A stretch of DNA of 64,000 nucleotides from assembly GCA_964627995.1 (NCBI GenBank), contig CAZVLN010000008.1:8538-72537 (forward strand), written 5' to 3'. The notes under the pieces are model-generated. The model worked only from the letters and a program-made list of their open reading frames with translations. It made no database searches and was not told where the DNA came from. This document shows, in pieces, positions 36,381 to 45,058 of the stretch. The position numbers were made by a program, and so were the translations under genes. The DNA is from JAWLFI01 sp964627995 (GTDB lineage Bacteria; Bacteroidota; Bacteroidia; Chitinophagales; Saprospiraceae). Every line of letters begins with the position of its first letter. The stretch's first letter is position 1.

Positions 36381-37172
36381 TTGCTTCACTATAAAACTTT
36401 CGAAAAAAGTCCAGATACCGAATGGGTCGTGTTCATTCACGGTGCAGGAGGTAGTTCATCTATATGGTACAAACAACTAAAAGATTTTAAAAAAGATTAC
36501 AATGTACTTTTAGTTGACTTGAGAGGACATGGTAGATCAAAGACGTCCTTAAAGACGCTAAAACGCTACAGTTTTGAGGCTATAACAAAGGATGTAATCG
36601 AGGTTTTAGATCATCTCCAAATTGAAAAAGCTCATTTTGTAGGTATCTCGTTAGGTACCATCATCATTCGTGAATTAGCTGAATTACAATCCGAACGAGT
36701 TCAATCGTTAGTGATGGGCGGTGCAATTATGAAACTTAATTTGAGATCTAAAGTCTTACTAAAATTGGGTGTCTGGTTAAAGTCTGTACTCCCCTATATG
36801 TTTCTTTATCGCTTTTTTGCCTTTATTATAATGCCAAAAGGAAACCATAAGGAATCTCGATCCCTTTTTATTCGAGAAGCGAAAAAACTCTACCAAAAAG
36901 AATTTATTCGATGGTTTAAATTAGCCGCCGGACTCAATGCTAAGCTTAAGTTTTTCTGGAATAAAGAGCTTCGGATACCTACACTTTATATAATGGGTGA
37001 GCAGGATCATATGTTTCTACCTTCAATAAAGAAGCTTAGTGATGCTCATCATCAATCCACTCTTCAAGTGGTCCCAAATTGCGGTCATGTGGTCAACATT
37101 GAGCAACCTTTAGCTTTCAATTATCGAGTTCTCAAGTTTCTCAAATCCCCTCAGGAATTTATTTCGCAGTAA
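36381..37172 (+). CDS. Alpha/beta hydrolase fold protein (TTG start)
   Basis: A 263-residue cytoplasmic hydrolase. VVFIHGAGGSSSIWYKQL contains the oxyanion-hole HG motif, VGISLGTII carries the nucleophile Ser near residue 96, MGEQDHMF supplies the acidic residue and NCGHVVNIEQP the catalytic His. It resembles the broad family of esterases and MhpC-like hydrolases; the substrate is unknown. The initiation codon is unusual: the protein fits from a TTG at 36381, and no in-frame ATG lies between the -7 box at 36345 and residue 112. RBS evidence is lacking, as is usual here. Confidence 0.85.
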   Translation: MLHYKTFEKSPDTEWVVFIHGAGGSSSIWYKQLKDFKKDYNVLLVDLRGHGRSKTSLKTLKRYSFEAITKDVIEVLDHLQIEKAHFVGISLGTIIIRELAELQSERVQSLVMGGAIMKLNLRSKVLLKLGVWLKSVLPYMFLYRFFAFIIMPKGNHKESRSLFIREAKKLYQKEFIRWFKLAAGLNAKLKFFWNKELRIPTLYIMGEQDHMFLPSIKKLSDAHHQSTLQVVPNCGHVVNIEQPLAFNYRVLKFLKSPQEFISQ

Positions 37173-37754
37173 TTAAATATCAGGAATTCTCCTCATTAGC
37201 GCATTGAAAGTGCCAACAACACTTCTATATTTTTCATTAAATTCCTTTTTCTAGGACTCAAAAAAGTCTTTATTCGCCTTTTCTGTGATTAGCATGTCGC
37301 TGGAACGGAATAAACAACTAGTTTTTAAAGGAAATTTTCCGGCGCAACAATATTCGTGTGTTGTATAGCAATCAGCAAAGTCCAACATTGAGAGATAACC
37401 TACCTGGAAAATCTTTATATACACCTTGGCTGAGGCAAAAAGAGAAGGACAGTATAATTTCTGTTCTTATTCATCCATAATTGTAGGTTGTTGACTACCT
37501 ATCCAATAATATGAATCTTTAAAAGGGTCTAGTTACCTGAAGTCAATCTATCGGGCATGGGGTGGGATGAAAATAGTAAATTATACAGGAGCTAGCTTAG
37601 CTCATGTGTTTAAAACAAATTTTACTATTATTTCCTAATTGATCAAAAATTATGAACCAATGGAGGAGAAAGAAAGCTAAAACTACCTCAAAAAAGAAAA
37701 ATGACTGGTCTCATAATATTCAACCCAGCATACCGATTTTGCTTAATGTCTTAC
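37173..37754. other. Gene-free stretch after the hydrolase gene
   Basis: About 580 bases without a supportable gene. A stop-to-stop frame of about 52 codons (around 37320-37481) lacks a start codon and matches nothing I know. The region may hold a decayed gene, but I cannot show it. The repeat copy D follows directly. Confidence 0.4.
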
Positions 37755-38028
37755 GCGTGAGGGATAGAAGTGGTAGGGCGAGCTACAGTCGGTGCTTATC
37801 GTATAGTAAAAGAGCGGCCCTTAGGTTCATTACTTTAATCGCTAAAGAGCAAACTGTATGGTTTTGCTCTTATTTTCGTTCGCTTTTATACTTTTTGAGT
37901 TGTATTACAGTTGGGGTCCTGCAAGCCAGAATGAATGTCACCGAATGGAGCTCGCACTAAGAGCGGATAGCCCGGCCTGATCGCAGATCGGTTGCGAAAC
38001 GATCTGCGAGAAAGGACACGCCCAAAAA
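37755..38028 (+). repeat. GC-rich intergenic repeat, copy D (longest)
   Basis: It starts GCGTGAGGGATAGAAGTGG, has the middle box AGAGCGGATAGCCCGGCC and ends GGACACGCCCAAAAA. The terminal hairpin is TCGCAGATCG with CGATCTGCGA (10 perfect pairs). The variable middle is about 200 bases and holds a second perfect stem, AAGAGCAAA (37845-37853) with TTTGCTCTT (37863-37871). The 3' end abuts the stop codon of the convergent esterase gene. Boxes and stems match copy B most closely. Confidence 0.85.
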
Positions 38029-39180
38029 TTAAATTTTAATCAAAGGTATAAGAGCTTGACCATCAATTTTTATATAATAATTACCTGATTTCCAAGTGGA
38101 TATATTTATTTTAGTATTGGCTGGCAGGTTTTCTTTGTCAAAAACTATCTGACCATCAAATTGAAAAATCTTGAGGCTTGATATTCGATTTTGATGATGC
38201 AACTCCAATTGAATTTGGTCTCGGGCAGGGTTGGGGAAAACTCGCACGGCTGTTCCATTTGCCACTTCCTGCTGTGTCACTTCCGGAGACTCAAATTGAG
38301 AAAAGAAGTCCCAAATAGCAACCGATGCATCAAGATTTTGAGTAGTGGTGCCAAGTCCAGATCCTACTGGTGCGCCAGGCCAGGTGTGCCCTCCATTTAT
38401 CACTCGAAGATATTGCAGAGCAGCAGACCCCTGACAATTTAGATAATCAATTTGTTCAATTGTGGTGCCATCACCAGCCTCATCCGGCCATTGAGTTATC
38501 TCAGGAATGGCTAAACACCCATTCTGATTGCGCCAAAATTGAAGTGTTTCTTCAACGGACAGGGCTGCAAAATTCCCTCCTGGAGGAACAATGAGGTCGT
38601 CCGAACCATGAATATGTAGTATGGGAAACGGACGGTCAGGCTGACAATTATTTAATGCACTCGGAGAATATGTACCAGCCACAGAGGCTATGGCCGCCAA
38701 TCGATCTTGTAATTCGCAGGCTAATATGTAACTCATGAATCCTCCGGCAGATAATCCGCAGGAGTAAATTCTATTAGGATTTATATTCTGTTCATTTGAT
38801 ATTAAGTCAATGAGTGTCTCAATAAAACCCACATCATTTGCCGTTGATCCTCCGGGAAAGCCAGATTGGGTATTCCAACTATTATTGACTCCATTTGGAT
38901 AAACCGCAATGAAATTGTTTTCTTCCGCGAGCAGATTGAATTTCGAGTAGTCCATAATTGCATCTGCATTTTGAGTAAATCCATGTAAGGCGAATAGGAG
39001 TGAATAGCTGCTATCTGGGTGATAATTACTAGGCGTATAATGAATGAATGTGCGTTCTATGCCCTCGTGGTTAATAGAGCGCAACTCCTGAGCAGTAGCA
39101 TAAGAAAATGTACTAATAACTGCAACAATAAAAAGGGAGATTATATCGTAGAATAGCTTCATCTTTTTGTTTTTATTCAA
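38029..39180 (-). CDS. Secreted PHB-depolymerase-like esterase, T9SS cargo
   Basis: A 383-residue exoenzyme. Signal peptide about 1-30 (LFIVAVISTFSYATAQ). The catalytic domain begins with FALHGFTQNADAIMDYSKF (oxyanion hole), continues with IYSCGLSAGGFMSYILA (nucleophile Ser in GLSAGG), HIHGSDDLIVP (acid) and INGGHTWPG (catalytic His), as in the LpqC/PHB depolymerase and feruloyl esterase family. The last 80 residues are a T9SS sorting domain (FPNPARDQIQLEL to LIPLIKI). The substrate may be a plant or polyester ester; that is inference. An ATG at residue 7 (39162) is an equally good start. Confidence 0.88.
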   Translation of the reverse strand: MNKNKKMKLFYDIISLFIVAVISTFSYATAQELRSINHEGIERTFIHYTPSNYHPDSSYSLLFALHGFTQNADAIMDYSKFNLLAEENNFIAVYPNGVNNSWNTQSGFPGGSTANDVGFIETLIDLISNEQNINPNRIYSCGLSAGGFMSYILACELQDRLAAIASVAGTYSPSALNNCQPDRPFPILHIHGSDDLIVPPGGNFAALSVEETLQFWRNQNGCLAIPEITQWPDEAGDGTTIEQIDYLNCQGSAALQYLRVINGGHTWPGAPVGSGLGTTTQNLDASVAIWDFFSQFESPEVTQQEVANGTAVRVFPNPARDQIQLELHHQNRISSLKIFQFDGQIVFDKENLPANTKINISTWKSGNYYIKIDGQALIPLIKI

Positions 39181-39344
39181 TATACAAAATCAAATCTTTC
39201 CTGGCATTGAAATTAGCTAATTTGAAGCTTTATTACATATAATAGGCAGCGAAAGAAGGTTGCATATGCTCTTTTAAAAAAAGACTCTTTTTTATGGGAT
39301 ACCGCTAAATTTTAGCGAAATTTGCGGACTATTAAGAAATTTAC

Positions 39345-42059
39345 ATGCAATTGAATTTAAATCGATTCTTTCTTATTTTATCATTGATTATCAGTGTAAT
39401 ACAAGTAAATGCACAAGAGATATGTGACAATGGTATAGATGACAATAATAATGGATTAATAGATTTTAATGATCCGGAATGCGATTGTGCAGGTATTTCT
39501 TCATTTTTGACCAATTCCATTATACCTAATCCTTCATTCGAGTCCCGCAGTTGTTGTCCAACCATTTGGGGGGATATGGATTGCTTAGTGACCTGGACTC
39601 AAGGATCATCAGGTGCCGCTTTGGATTATATTCATCAATGTGGCATCATGGCTTCAGATTGGTTAAACCCACCACTACCCTTTCCCGATGGGGAAGGGTG
39701 TGTAGGATTTGTAGCTAATTTGCAAAATGTTGATTTTCAAGAATATGTAGCTGCCTGCCTAAATAGGCCTATGGAAGCAGATACTTCTTACACACTTAAC
39801 TTTAATCTTGGTTTTGGTATTCCTGCTAATTTATCGCCGAGTTATAATTTGGATACCGTTTACAGTGCAGACACCGTCGAATTAGCCATTTTCGGCAATC
39901 CGACTTGTGATCCGGGTCAACTTCCCTATCCAGGTATTGGTTGTCCTACTAATGCAGTAGGATCGGACTGGGTTCTCATAAATACAATCACTGTAACAGG
40001 TAATCAAGAGTGGATTGAAACAGCCTTTGAATTCACTCCCTCAAATACATATCGAGCTATTGCCATAGGCGCGAGTTGTGGTATAAAGAATTTGGGAGAT
40101 GCGGCAGAGTATTACTTTATAGATAACCTCATTCTGAGTGAATCCAGGAATTTCGAATTGGACGCTCCTGTAAAGAGTGGAAGTGAATGCGAAGGTTCTG
40201 TTCGGCTAACAAGTCCAGTTATCATGTCAGGGATTGACTACCAATGGTACATCGATGGAATAGCCATTCCCGGGGAAACGAGCTCCGAGTTGGTCTTAAA
40301 TGGAGACGATCTTCGAGGAGACTATCAGGTTCGGCTTTCCCAAGATATGAATTGTGAAATCTCTATGTCCATTTCATTAATAGACAACCCCAACTTACAG
40401 GGAGAAATCCTAGGTGACACCTTAATTTGCCCCGGGGATAGTTCTACTCTAAGAGTATCGAGAGGGTTTTCCAATTATGAATGGAGTACAGGTGAGACTG
40501 ATTCAATAATACGAGTTGGTGAAACGGGCAGTTATGAGCTCACGGTAACGGATGAAAATGGATGCACCTTAAGCATAAGTCAATTCGTAACTATAGCAGA
40601 CTCTATCAACCCTCAAGCCAATATTACCCCGGCCAGAGGAACAAATAATAATGGCTCGATCACCTTGTTTCCTACTGGTGGGTTTTCACCTTACAATTAT
40701 CAGTGGAGCACAGGTGGATCTAGTAATAGAATTTCGGGGCTGAGTGATGGCCTATATTTCGTGACCATAACTGATGAAGAGGAGTGCGAAGCTATATTTG
40801 AGTTCAACCTATTATTCGAACCAGACTCATTTTTCGTCGGTACCGAAACGCGACCAATAAGTTGTTACGGTCTTAATGATGGTTTTATTCGTCTAATCCC
40901 TCAAGGAGGGCGCCAGCCTTACCAAGCCCAATGGTCCGATGGTAATGAAGATTTAATTCGACCGAACCTTACGTCAGGATCATATGAGGTTACAGTCTCT
41001 GATAGCGATGGAGAAGAGGAGGTACAAAGCTTTAATCTGGTCGAACCCGACTCCTTACAGCTAAATGTAGTTCCCACAAACCCGACTTGTAAGGGTTTCG
41101 CCGATGGGGAAATAGAGTTAATGATATCAGGAGGCAGACCTCAATATCAACTTCGAATCAACGGCAATCTATTAAGTCACAGCGCAGCTTCAAATTTATT
41201 GGCTGGAGCATATAATATAGAAATAACCGACCAAAGTGGATGTTCTTTGAGTCGAGAAGTGATCTTATCAGAACCGGACTTATTACAAGCGAATTACGAT
41301 GCCCAAGCCCCCAATTGCTTTGGTTATGAAAATGGCCGAATTGAGATTTTAAACATAGAAGGAGGAACTGCCCCTTACGCTGCAGAATTAAATGAAGAGT
41401 CAATTGATGTAACGGGTGCTCGACAGCTTACAAGCGGTGCATACACTCTAACTATCAGAGATAAAAATTTGTGCTTATGGACCGAGGAAATAATCCTTCC
41501 TCAACCACAGCAGATTGAAGTACAGGTATATGCTAATAAGGATCGTATTTCACAAGGAGAAGAAGTTATCCTAGAGGCTCAACTTTTTCCATCAAGTATT
41601 TCAGCAAATCAAGGCAGTTGGATAGGCGATACTTTTGACCCTCAAATCGAATGTAGAACCTGTTTAGTTTCTGGTGCCCGCCCTAGAGAAACCACCCTTT
41701 TTAGTTTTCAACTTTGGGTTGATAATTGTTTGTTCTCTGACGAAATTGAAATCTCCGTCGAGGATCGAGATTTTTTCATTCCGAATGTTTTCACTCCTAA
41801 CGGAGACGGCAATAACGATAAGTTTTTATTCTTCGGGAATGAAGAATCCCCTTTGTTTATTAAAGAGTTTATCATTTTTAATCGTTGGGGTCAGAATGTT
41901 TTTCAGGTTAGGAGTTTAAACCACTCAGATTTCGAGGGTTGGGATGGTCGAGTTCAGGGATCAGATGCTCCTGAAGGCGTTTACATCTATCATATGATTT
42001 TAGAAGATGGGCGGGGAGAAACTCAACAGTTTACTGGAGATGTTTCACTCGTTCGATAG
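39345..42059 (+). CDS. Large secreted protein with SprB-like repeats and gliding-associated C-terminal domain
   Basis: A 904-residue surface protein. Signal peptide 1-24 (FFLILSLIISVIQVNAQ), then an EICDNGIDDNNNGLIDFNDPECDC motif (a Ca-binding-like Asp/Asn-rich segment frequent in Bacteroidota), a domain with FESRSCCPTIWGDMDC, Ig-like parts, and several SprB-type repeats at about 410-720 (YNYQWSTGGSSNRISGLSDG, YQAQWSDGNEDLI and similar). The end is the gliding-motility-associated C-terminal domain (FIPNVFTPNGDGNNDKF...GVYIYHMILEDGRG), a T9SS type B sorting signal that usually leaves proteins on the cell surface. It may act as an adhesin; no enzyme motif is seen. Confidence 0.9.
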   Translation: MQLNLNRFFLILSLIISVIQVNAQEICDNGIDDNNNGLIDFNDPECDCAGISSFLTNSIIPNPSFESRSCCPTIWGDMDCLVTWTQGSSGAALDYIHQCGIMASDWLNPPLPFPDGEGCVGFVANLQNVDFQEYVAACLNRPMEADTSYTLNFNLGFGIPANLSPSYNLDTVYSADTVELAIFGNPTCDPGQLPYPGIGCPTNAVGSDWVLINTITVTGNQEWIETAFEFTPSNTYRAIAIGASCGIKNLGDAAEYYFIDNLILSESRNFELDAPVKSGSECEGSVRLTSPVIMSGIDYQWYIDGIAIPGETSSELVLNGDDLRGDYQVRLSQDMNCEISMSISLIDNPNLQGEILGDTLICPGDSSTLRVSRGFSNYEWSTGETDSIIRVGETGSYELTVTDENGCTLSISQFVTIADSINPQANITPARGTNNNGSITLFPTGGFSPYNYQWSTGGSSNRISGLSDGLYFVTITDEEECEAIFEFNLLFEPDSFFVGTETRPISCYGLNDGFIRLIPQGGRQPYQAQWSDGNEDLIRPNLTSGSYEVTVSDSDGEEEVQSFNLVEPDSLQLNVVPTNPTCKGFADGEIELMISGGRPQYQLRINGNLLSHSAASNLLAGAYNIEITDQSGCSLSREVILSEPDLLQANYDAQAPNCFGYENGRIEILNIEGGTAPYAAELNEESIDVTGARQLTSGAYTLTIRDKNLCLWTEEIILPQPQQIEVQVYANKDRISQGEEVILEAQLFPSSISANQGSWIGDTFDPQIECRTCLVSGARPRETTLFSFQLWVDNCLFSDEIEISVEDRDFFIPNVFTPNGDGNNDKFLFFGNEESPLFIKEFIIFNRWGQNVFQVRSLNHSDFEGWDGRVQGSDAPEGVYIYHMILEDGRGETQQFTGDVSLVR

Positions 42060-42063
42060 ATTT

Positions 42064-42705
42064 TTAATCTATGCATTCCCATTTATTCTCAAAGATGGGC
42101 CATGTTTTTTTTCTAAAACTGTAATGCCACCATTCCGTCCGGATAGGATAAAAGCCATATTTAATCATAGTTTCTTTAAGTATACGCCGATTTTCTTGAA
42201 TTTCATCAGGCAACTCAGGAGTGGAAGTATGATAAGCTTTTGGGCCGAAAAAATCGAAATCAGTTCCCATGTTAAGTTCTTTCCCAGTCTTTCTATTCAC
42301 TAAGGTGACGTCAATAGCCTGGCCCCTATTGTGCATAGATCCCTTCCTTGGATCAGCTACATAATTTGGATCTGGAACTTCCTCCCACAACTCCCATTGT
42401 ACCGCTAGTGGTCGATAACAATCAAAAAGCTTCAAATCGTAGCCTTTCAATTTTAGCTCTTTACTTATAGCTTTAAGTGCAGATGCAGCGTCTGGTCTTA
42501 AAAAACAGCGCCCACAATCGTATATTAAATGTCCCGTGAAATTATCTGAAGTTGCATATCGGAGATCTAACAGGATTCCATCGCTAGTTTGGAATTCTAT
42601 CCATTGGGCGGAGTCTACTGTCCATTCCTGAGCCCAAATTAAATTATTGAATACATTAATCAATGAAAGGGAAAAAACAAGTATTAATATTTTCAGTTGA
42701 CCCAT
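42064..42705 (-). CDS. D-alanyl-D-alanine dipeptidase (VanX-like, M15D)
   Basis: A 213-residue periplasmic zinc dipeptidase. Signal peptide about 1-25 (ILILVFSLSLINVFNNLIWAQ). YDLKLFDCYRPLAVQ, SMHNRGQAIDVTLV (zinc ligands His and Asp) and TEWWHYSF (catalytic Glu and third zinc ligand His) are the complete VanX/DdpX active site. Without vanH and vanA neighbours it is not evidence of glycopeptide resistance; a role in D-Ala-D-Ala recycling is more likely. Its start overlaps the end of ligA by 13 bases on the same strand. Confidence 0.9.
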   Translation of the reverse strand: MGQLKILILVFSLSLINVFNNLIWAQEWTVDSAQWIEFQTSDGILLDLRYATSDNFTGHLIYDCGRCFLRPDAASALKAISKELKLKGYDLKLFDCYRPLAVQWELWEEVPDPNYVADPRKGSMHNRGQAIDVTLVNRKTGKELNMGTDFDFFGPKAYHTSTPELPDEIQENRRILKETMIKYGFYPIRTEWWHYSFRKKTWPIFENKWECID

Positions 42706-44789
42706 GATAAAAATTTATTCTCATCAACAATTTGAACAGAGCCCTGAGCCTCGGCCTTGCGTAACTTGGACCCCGCATTCTCTCCGGCAACTAAAATATC
42801 TAAATTCCCGCTGACAGCACTTATTGTTTTTGCTCCTGCCTTTTCTGCTTTTTCTTTCGCCTCCTTTCGAGTAAGACTTGCTAAACTGCCCGTAAAAAGA
42901 ATGGTCTTTCCATAAAGCGGACCCTCTTCATCAACAACTCTTGGCAGGTCCTCTTCAGTTTGCTTCAGGTTTACGCCTAGACTATCCAAATCCTTTAGTA
43001 CTTGGACGTTGTCTGGGTCTTGAAAAAAAGATGCGATATTGCCAGCAACTATAGGCCCTACCTCGTGAATCTGAATAAGGTCGTCTTCGGTCCAATTGGT
43101 AAGATCTAATACGTGCTCAATTTTAGATGCAATGACTTTAGACATTTTAAGACCTAAATGATGAATACTTAATCCATGCAATAAGCGGAAAATAGGCTGG
43201 TTTTTTGAATCTTCAATTGCCCGTTTCAAATTTTGAGCTGATTTCTCTCCAAAACGCTCTAAGTCCTTAATTTTATCAATGTCCAATCGATAGATATCAG
43301 CTATAGAGTGAAGCCAACCCAGATCGTAAAAAATATGAATATATTTTTCTCCAAACCCATCGATATCCATTGCATTCTTTGATACGAAGTGAATCATTTT
43401 CTGCAGCACTTGAGCAGAGCATTGCGCATTAACACAACGCCAGGCTGCTTCTCCTTCCACGCGCTTTAATTCATGTCCGCAAGCAGGGCAGTGATTTGGG
43501 AACTGAATGGTTTGCTCCTCACCTGACCGCACATCCTTCAGTGCTTTAACGATATATGGAATAACATCCCCTGCACGCTCTACAATAACTTGATCGCCTA
43601 TACGAAGGTCCCTTTCTTCAATAAAGTCCTCATTGTGGAGAGAGGCTGACTCTACAGTAACTCCAGCCAATTCCACAGGTTCCAATTTAGCCACGGGAGT
43701 AATTGCTCCGATTTTTCCCACTTGAAATTCTACACGCTTTAAAGTTGTTGTAGCCTGTTTGGCTTTAAACTTATAAGCTATTGCCCATTTTGGATGATGA
43801 CTGGTAGCTCCAATTTCATCTTGGTAATTAAAGTTGTTCACCTTAACGACCATACCATCAATTTCATACGCGTAAGCCGATCGGTTTTGTTCCCATTTCA
43901 GACAATAATCATGGAGTTCATTTACACTTGAGGTCTTGTAGATAGCGTCAGGCGGCAATTTAAATCCTAATTCCTTCAGCATTTTCATGCCATTTTCATG
44001 GGTTTTTATCTCAGAAGCAGCATTTGCTCCATCTGTGGTTTCCGCATATGCTACTTGAAATACCAGATAGTCCAGACCCCGAGAAGCTGCTTCGGCCGGG
44101 TCTTTCATTCGCAATCCCCCTGTAGCAGCATTTCTGGGATTTGCAAAAGCTTCTTTTCCTGATTGAAGTCTAGCCTTATTTATTTCTGCAAAACGCCGAA
44201 TAGGAATGATGGCCTCCCCACGAATTTCAACTTTGGATATACCGTATTTAGAAAATTCAGCTCGTAAGGGTACTGATTTAATGGCTTTGATGTTCTGTGT
44301 AATATCATCGCCCTTAACCCCATTTCCCCGAGTTGCCGCCCTGGTGAATTCATCATTTTCGTAAATAAGCACAACGGTCCCCCCATCTAATTTAGGTTCT
44401 ATCATGTAATCTATAACATCAGGTGTTTCGCTGATATTCTTTTTTACTTTACGATCAAAGTCTTCTAAGTCCTCAATATTATATGAATTAGCTAATGACA
44501 ACATGGAGGAAAGGTGTCTTACTGATTCAAAATCAGAGGTGAGATCGCTACCCACTCTACTCGTCGGAGAGTCTGGGCGCACGTGCTCAGGGAATTTGCT
44601 TTCCCACTGCTCTAATAAAGAAAACAAACGATCATATTCAGGATCTGATATTAAAGGATCGTCTTTGACATAGTATCGCCATTCATGGAATTGTACAACC
44701 TCTGTCAGCTCAGAAAGGTTGCTAGGATTGGGCTCCAAATCCCCATTAAGGAAAGCCTTGGAGCGATCATATGCCTGTTTTTCGACCAT
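42693..44789 (-). CDS. ligA: NAD-dependent DNA ligase
   Basis: A 698-residue LigA sealing nicks with NAD. Domain order: Ia (RYYVKDDPLISDPEYDRLF), adenylation domain with nucleophile Lys133 in EPKLDG, OB fold, C4 zinc finger (CPACGHELKRVEGEAAWRC...C), helix-hairpin-helix region and a C-terminal BRCT (GKTILFTGSLASLTRKEAKE). The ATG at 44789 (MVEKQAYDRSKAF) is preferred over one 15 codons upstream because the extra residues are not part of the family. The length is normal. The end overlaps the dipeptidase start. Confidence 0.96.
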   Translation of the reverse strand: MVEKQAYDRSKAFLNGDLEPNPSNLSELTEVVQFHEWRYYVKDDPLISDPEYDRLFSLLEQWESKFPEHVRPDSPTSRVGSDLTSDFESVRHLSSMLSLANSYNIEDLEDFDRKVKKNISETPDVIDYMIEPKLDGGTVVLIYENDEFTRAATRGNGVKGDDITQNIKAIKSVPLRAEFSKYGISKVEIRGEAIIPIRRFAEINKARLQSGKEAFANPRNAATGGLRMKDPAEAASRGLDYLVFQVAYAETTDGANAASEIKTHENGMKMLKELGFKLPPDAIYKTSSVNELHDYCLKWEQNRSAYAYEIDGMVVKVNNFNYQDEIGATSHHPKWAIAYKFKAKQATTTLKRVEFQVGKIGAITPVAKLEPVELAGVTVESASLHNEDFIEERDLRIGDQVIVERAGDVIPYIVKALKDVRSGEEQTIQFPNHCPACGHELKRVEGEAAWRCVNAQCSAQVLQKMIHFVSKNAMDIDGFGEKYIHIFYDLGWLHSIADIYRLDIDKIKDLERFGEKSAQNLKRAIEDSKNQPIFRLLHGLSIHHLGLKMSKVIASKIEHVLDLTNWTEDDLIQIHEVGPIVAGNIASFFQDPDNVQVLKDLDSLGVNLKQTEEDLPRVVDEEGPLYGKTILFTGSLASLTRKEAKEKAEKAGAKTISAVSGNLDILVAGENAGSKLRKAEAQGSVQIVDENKFLSWVN

Positions 44790-45058
44790 AATAATCAAGC
44801 GCCTTTTAGTTATTGTATTGAATGAATTACACAATATAAGAGTTCACAGTATCAGTGAAAAGAAAATAGAAATATACGCTTACATTTTTAACCATTATCT
44901 ACTTTTCTACCGTCTCTTCACAAAAAAGATACAATGTTTTAGTAAAGCATTACTTCAGTTTTGCTTTAGTCTATAATGAATAAAAAAAACATAAGTTACA
45001 TAACGTAGGGCCGTGATCTCTATATTATTGCCTTATCTTTAACTCAGAAACTCGAAGG

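Noticed and set aside
37320..37481. 52-codon stop-to-stop frame in the gap after the hydrolase
   Set aside because: It has no start codon and no recognised similarity; the length is within chance for this AT content.
37652..37960. 102-codon plus-strand open frame
   Set aside because: It runs through repeat copy D, whose stems and boxes explain the sequence better.
42064..42705. Glycopeptide resistance (van) cluster
   Set aside because: Only a VanX-like dipeptidase is present; there are no vanH, vanA or vanRS genes, and the neighbours are unrelated.
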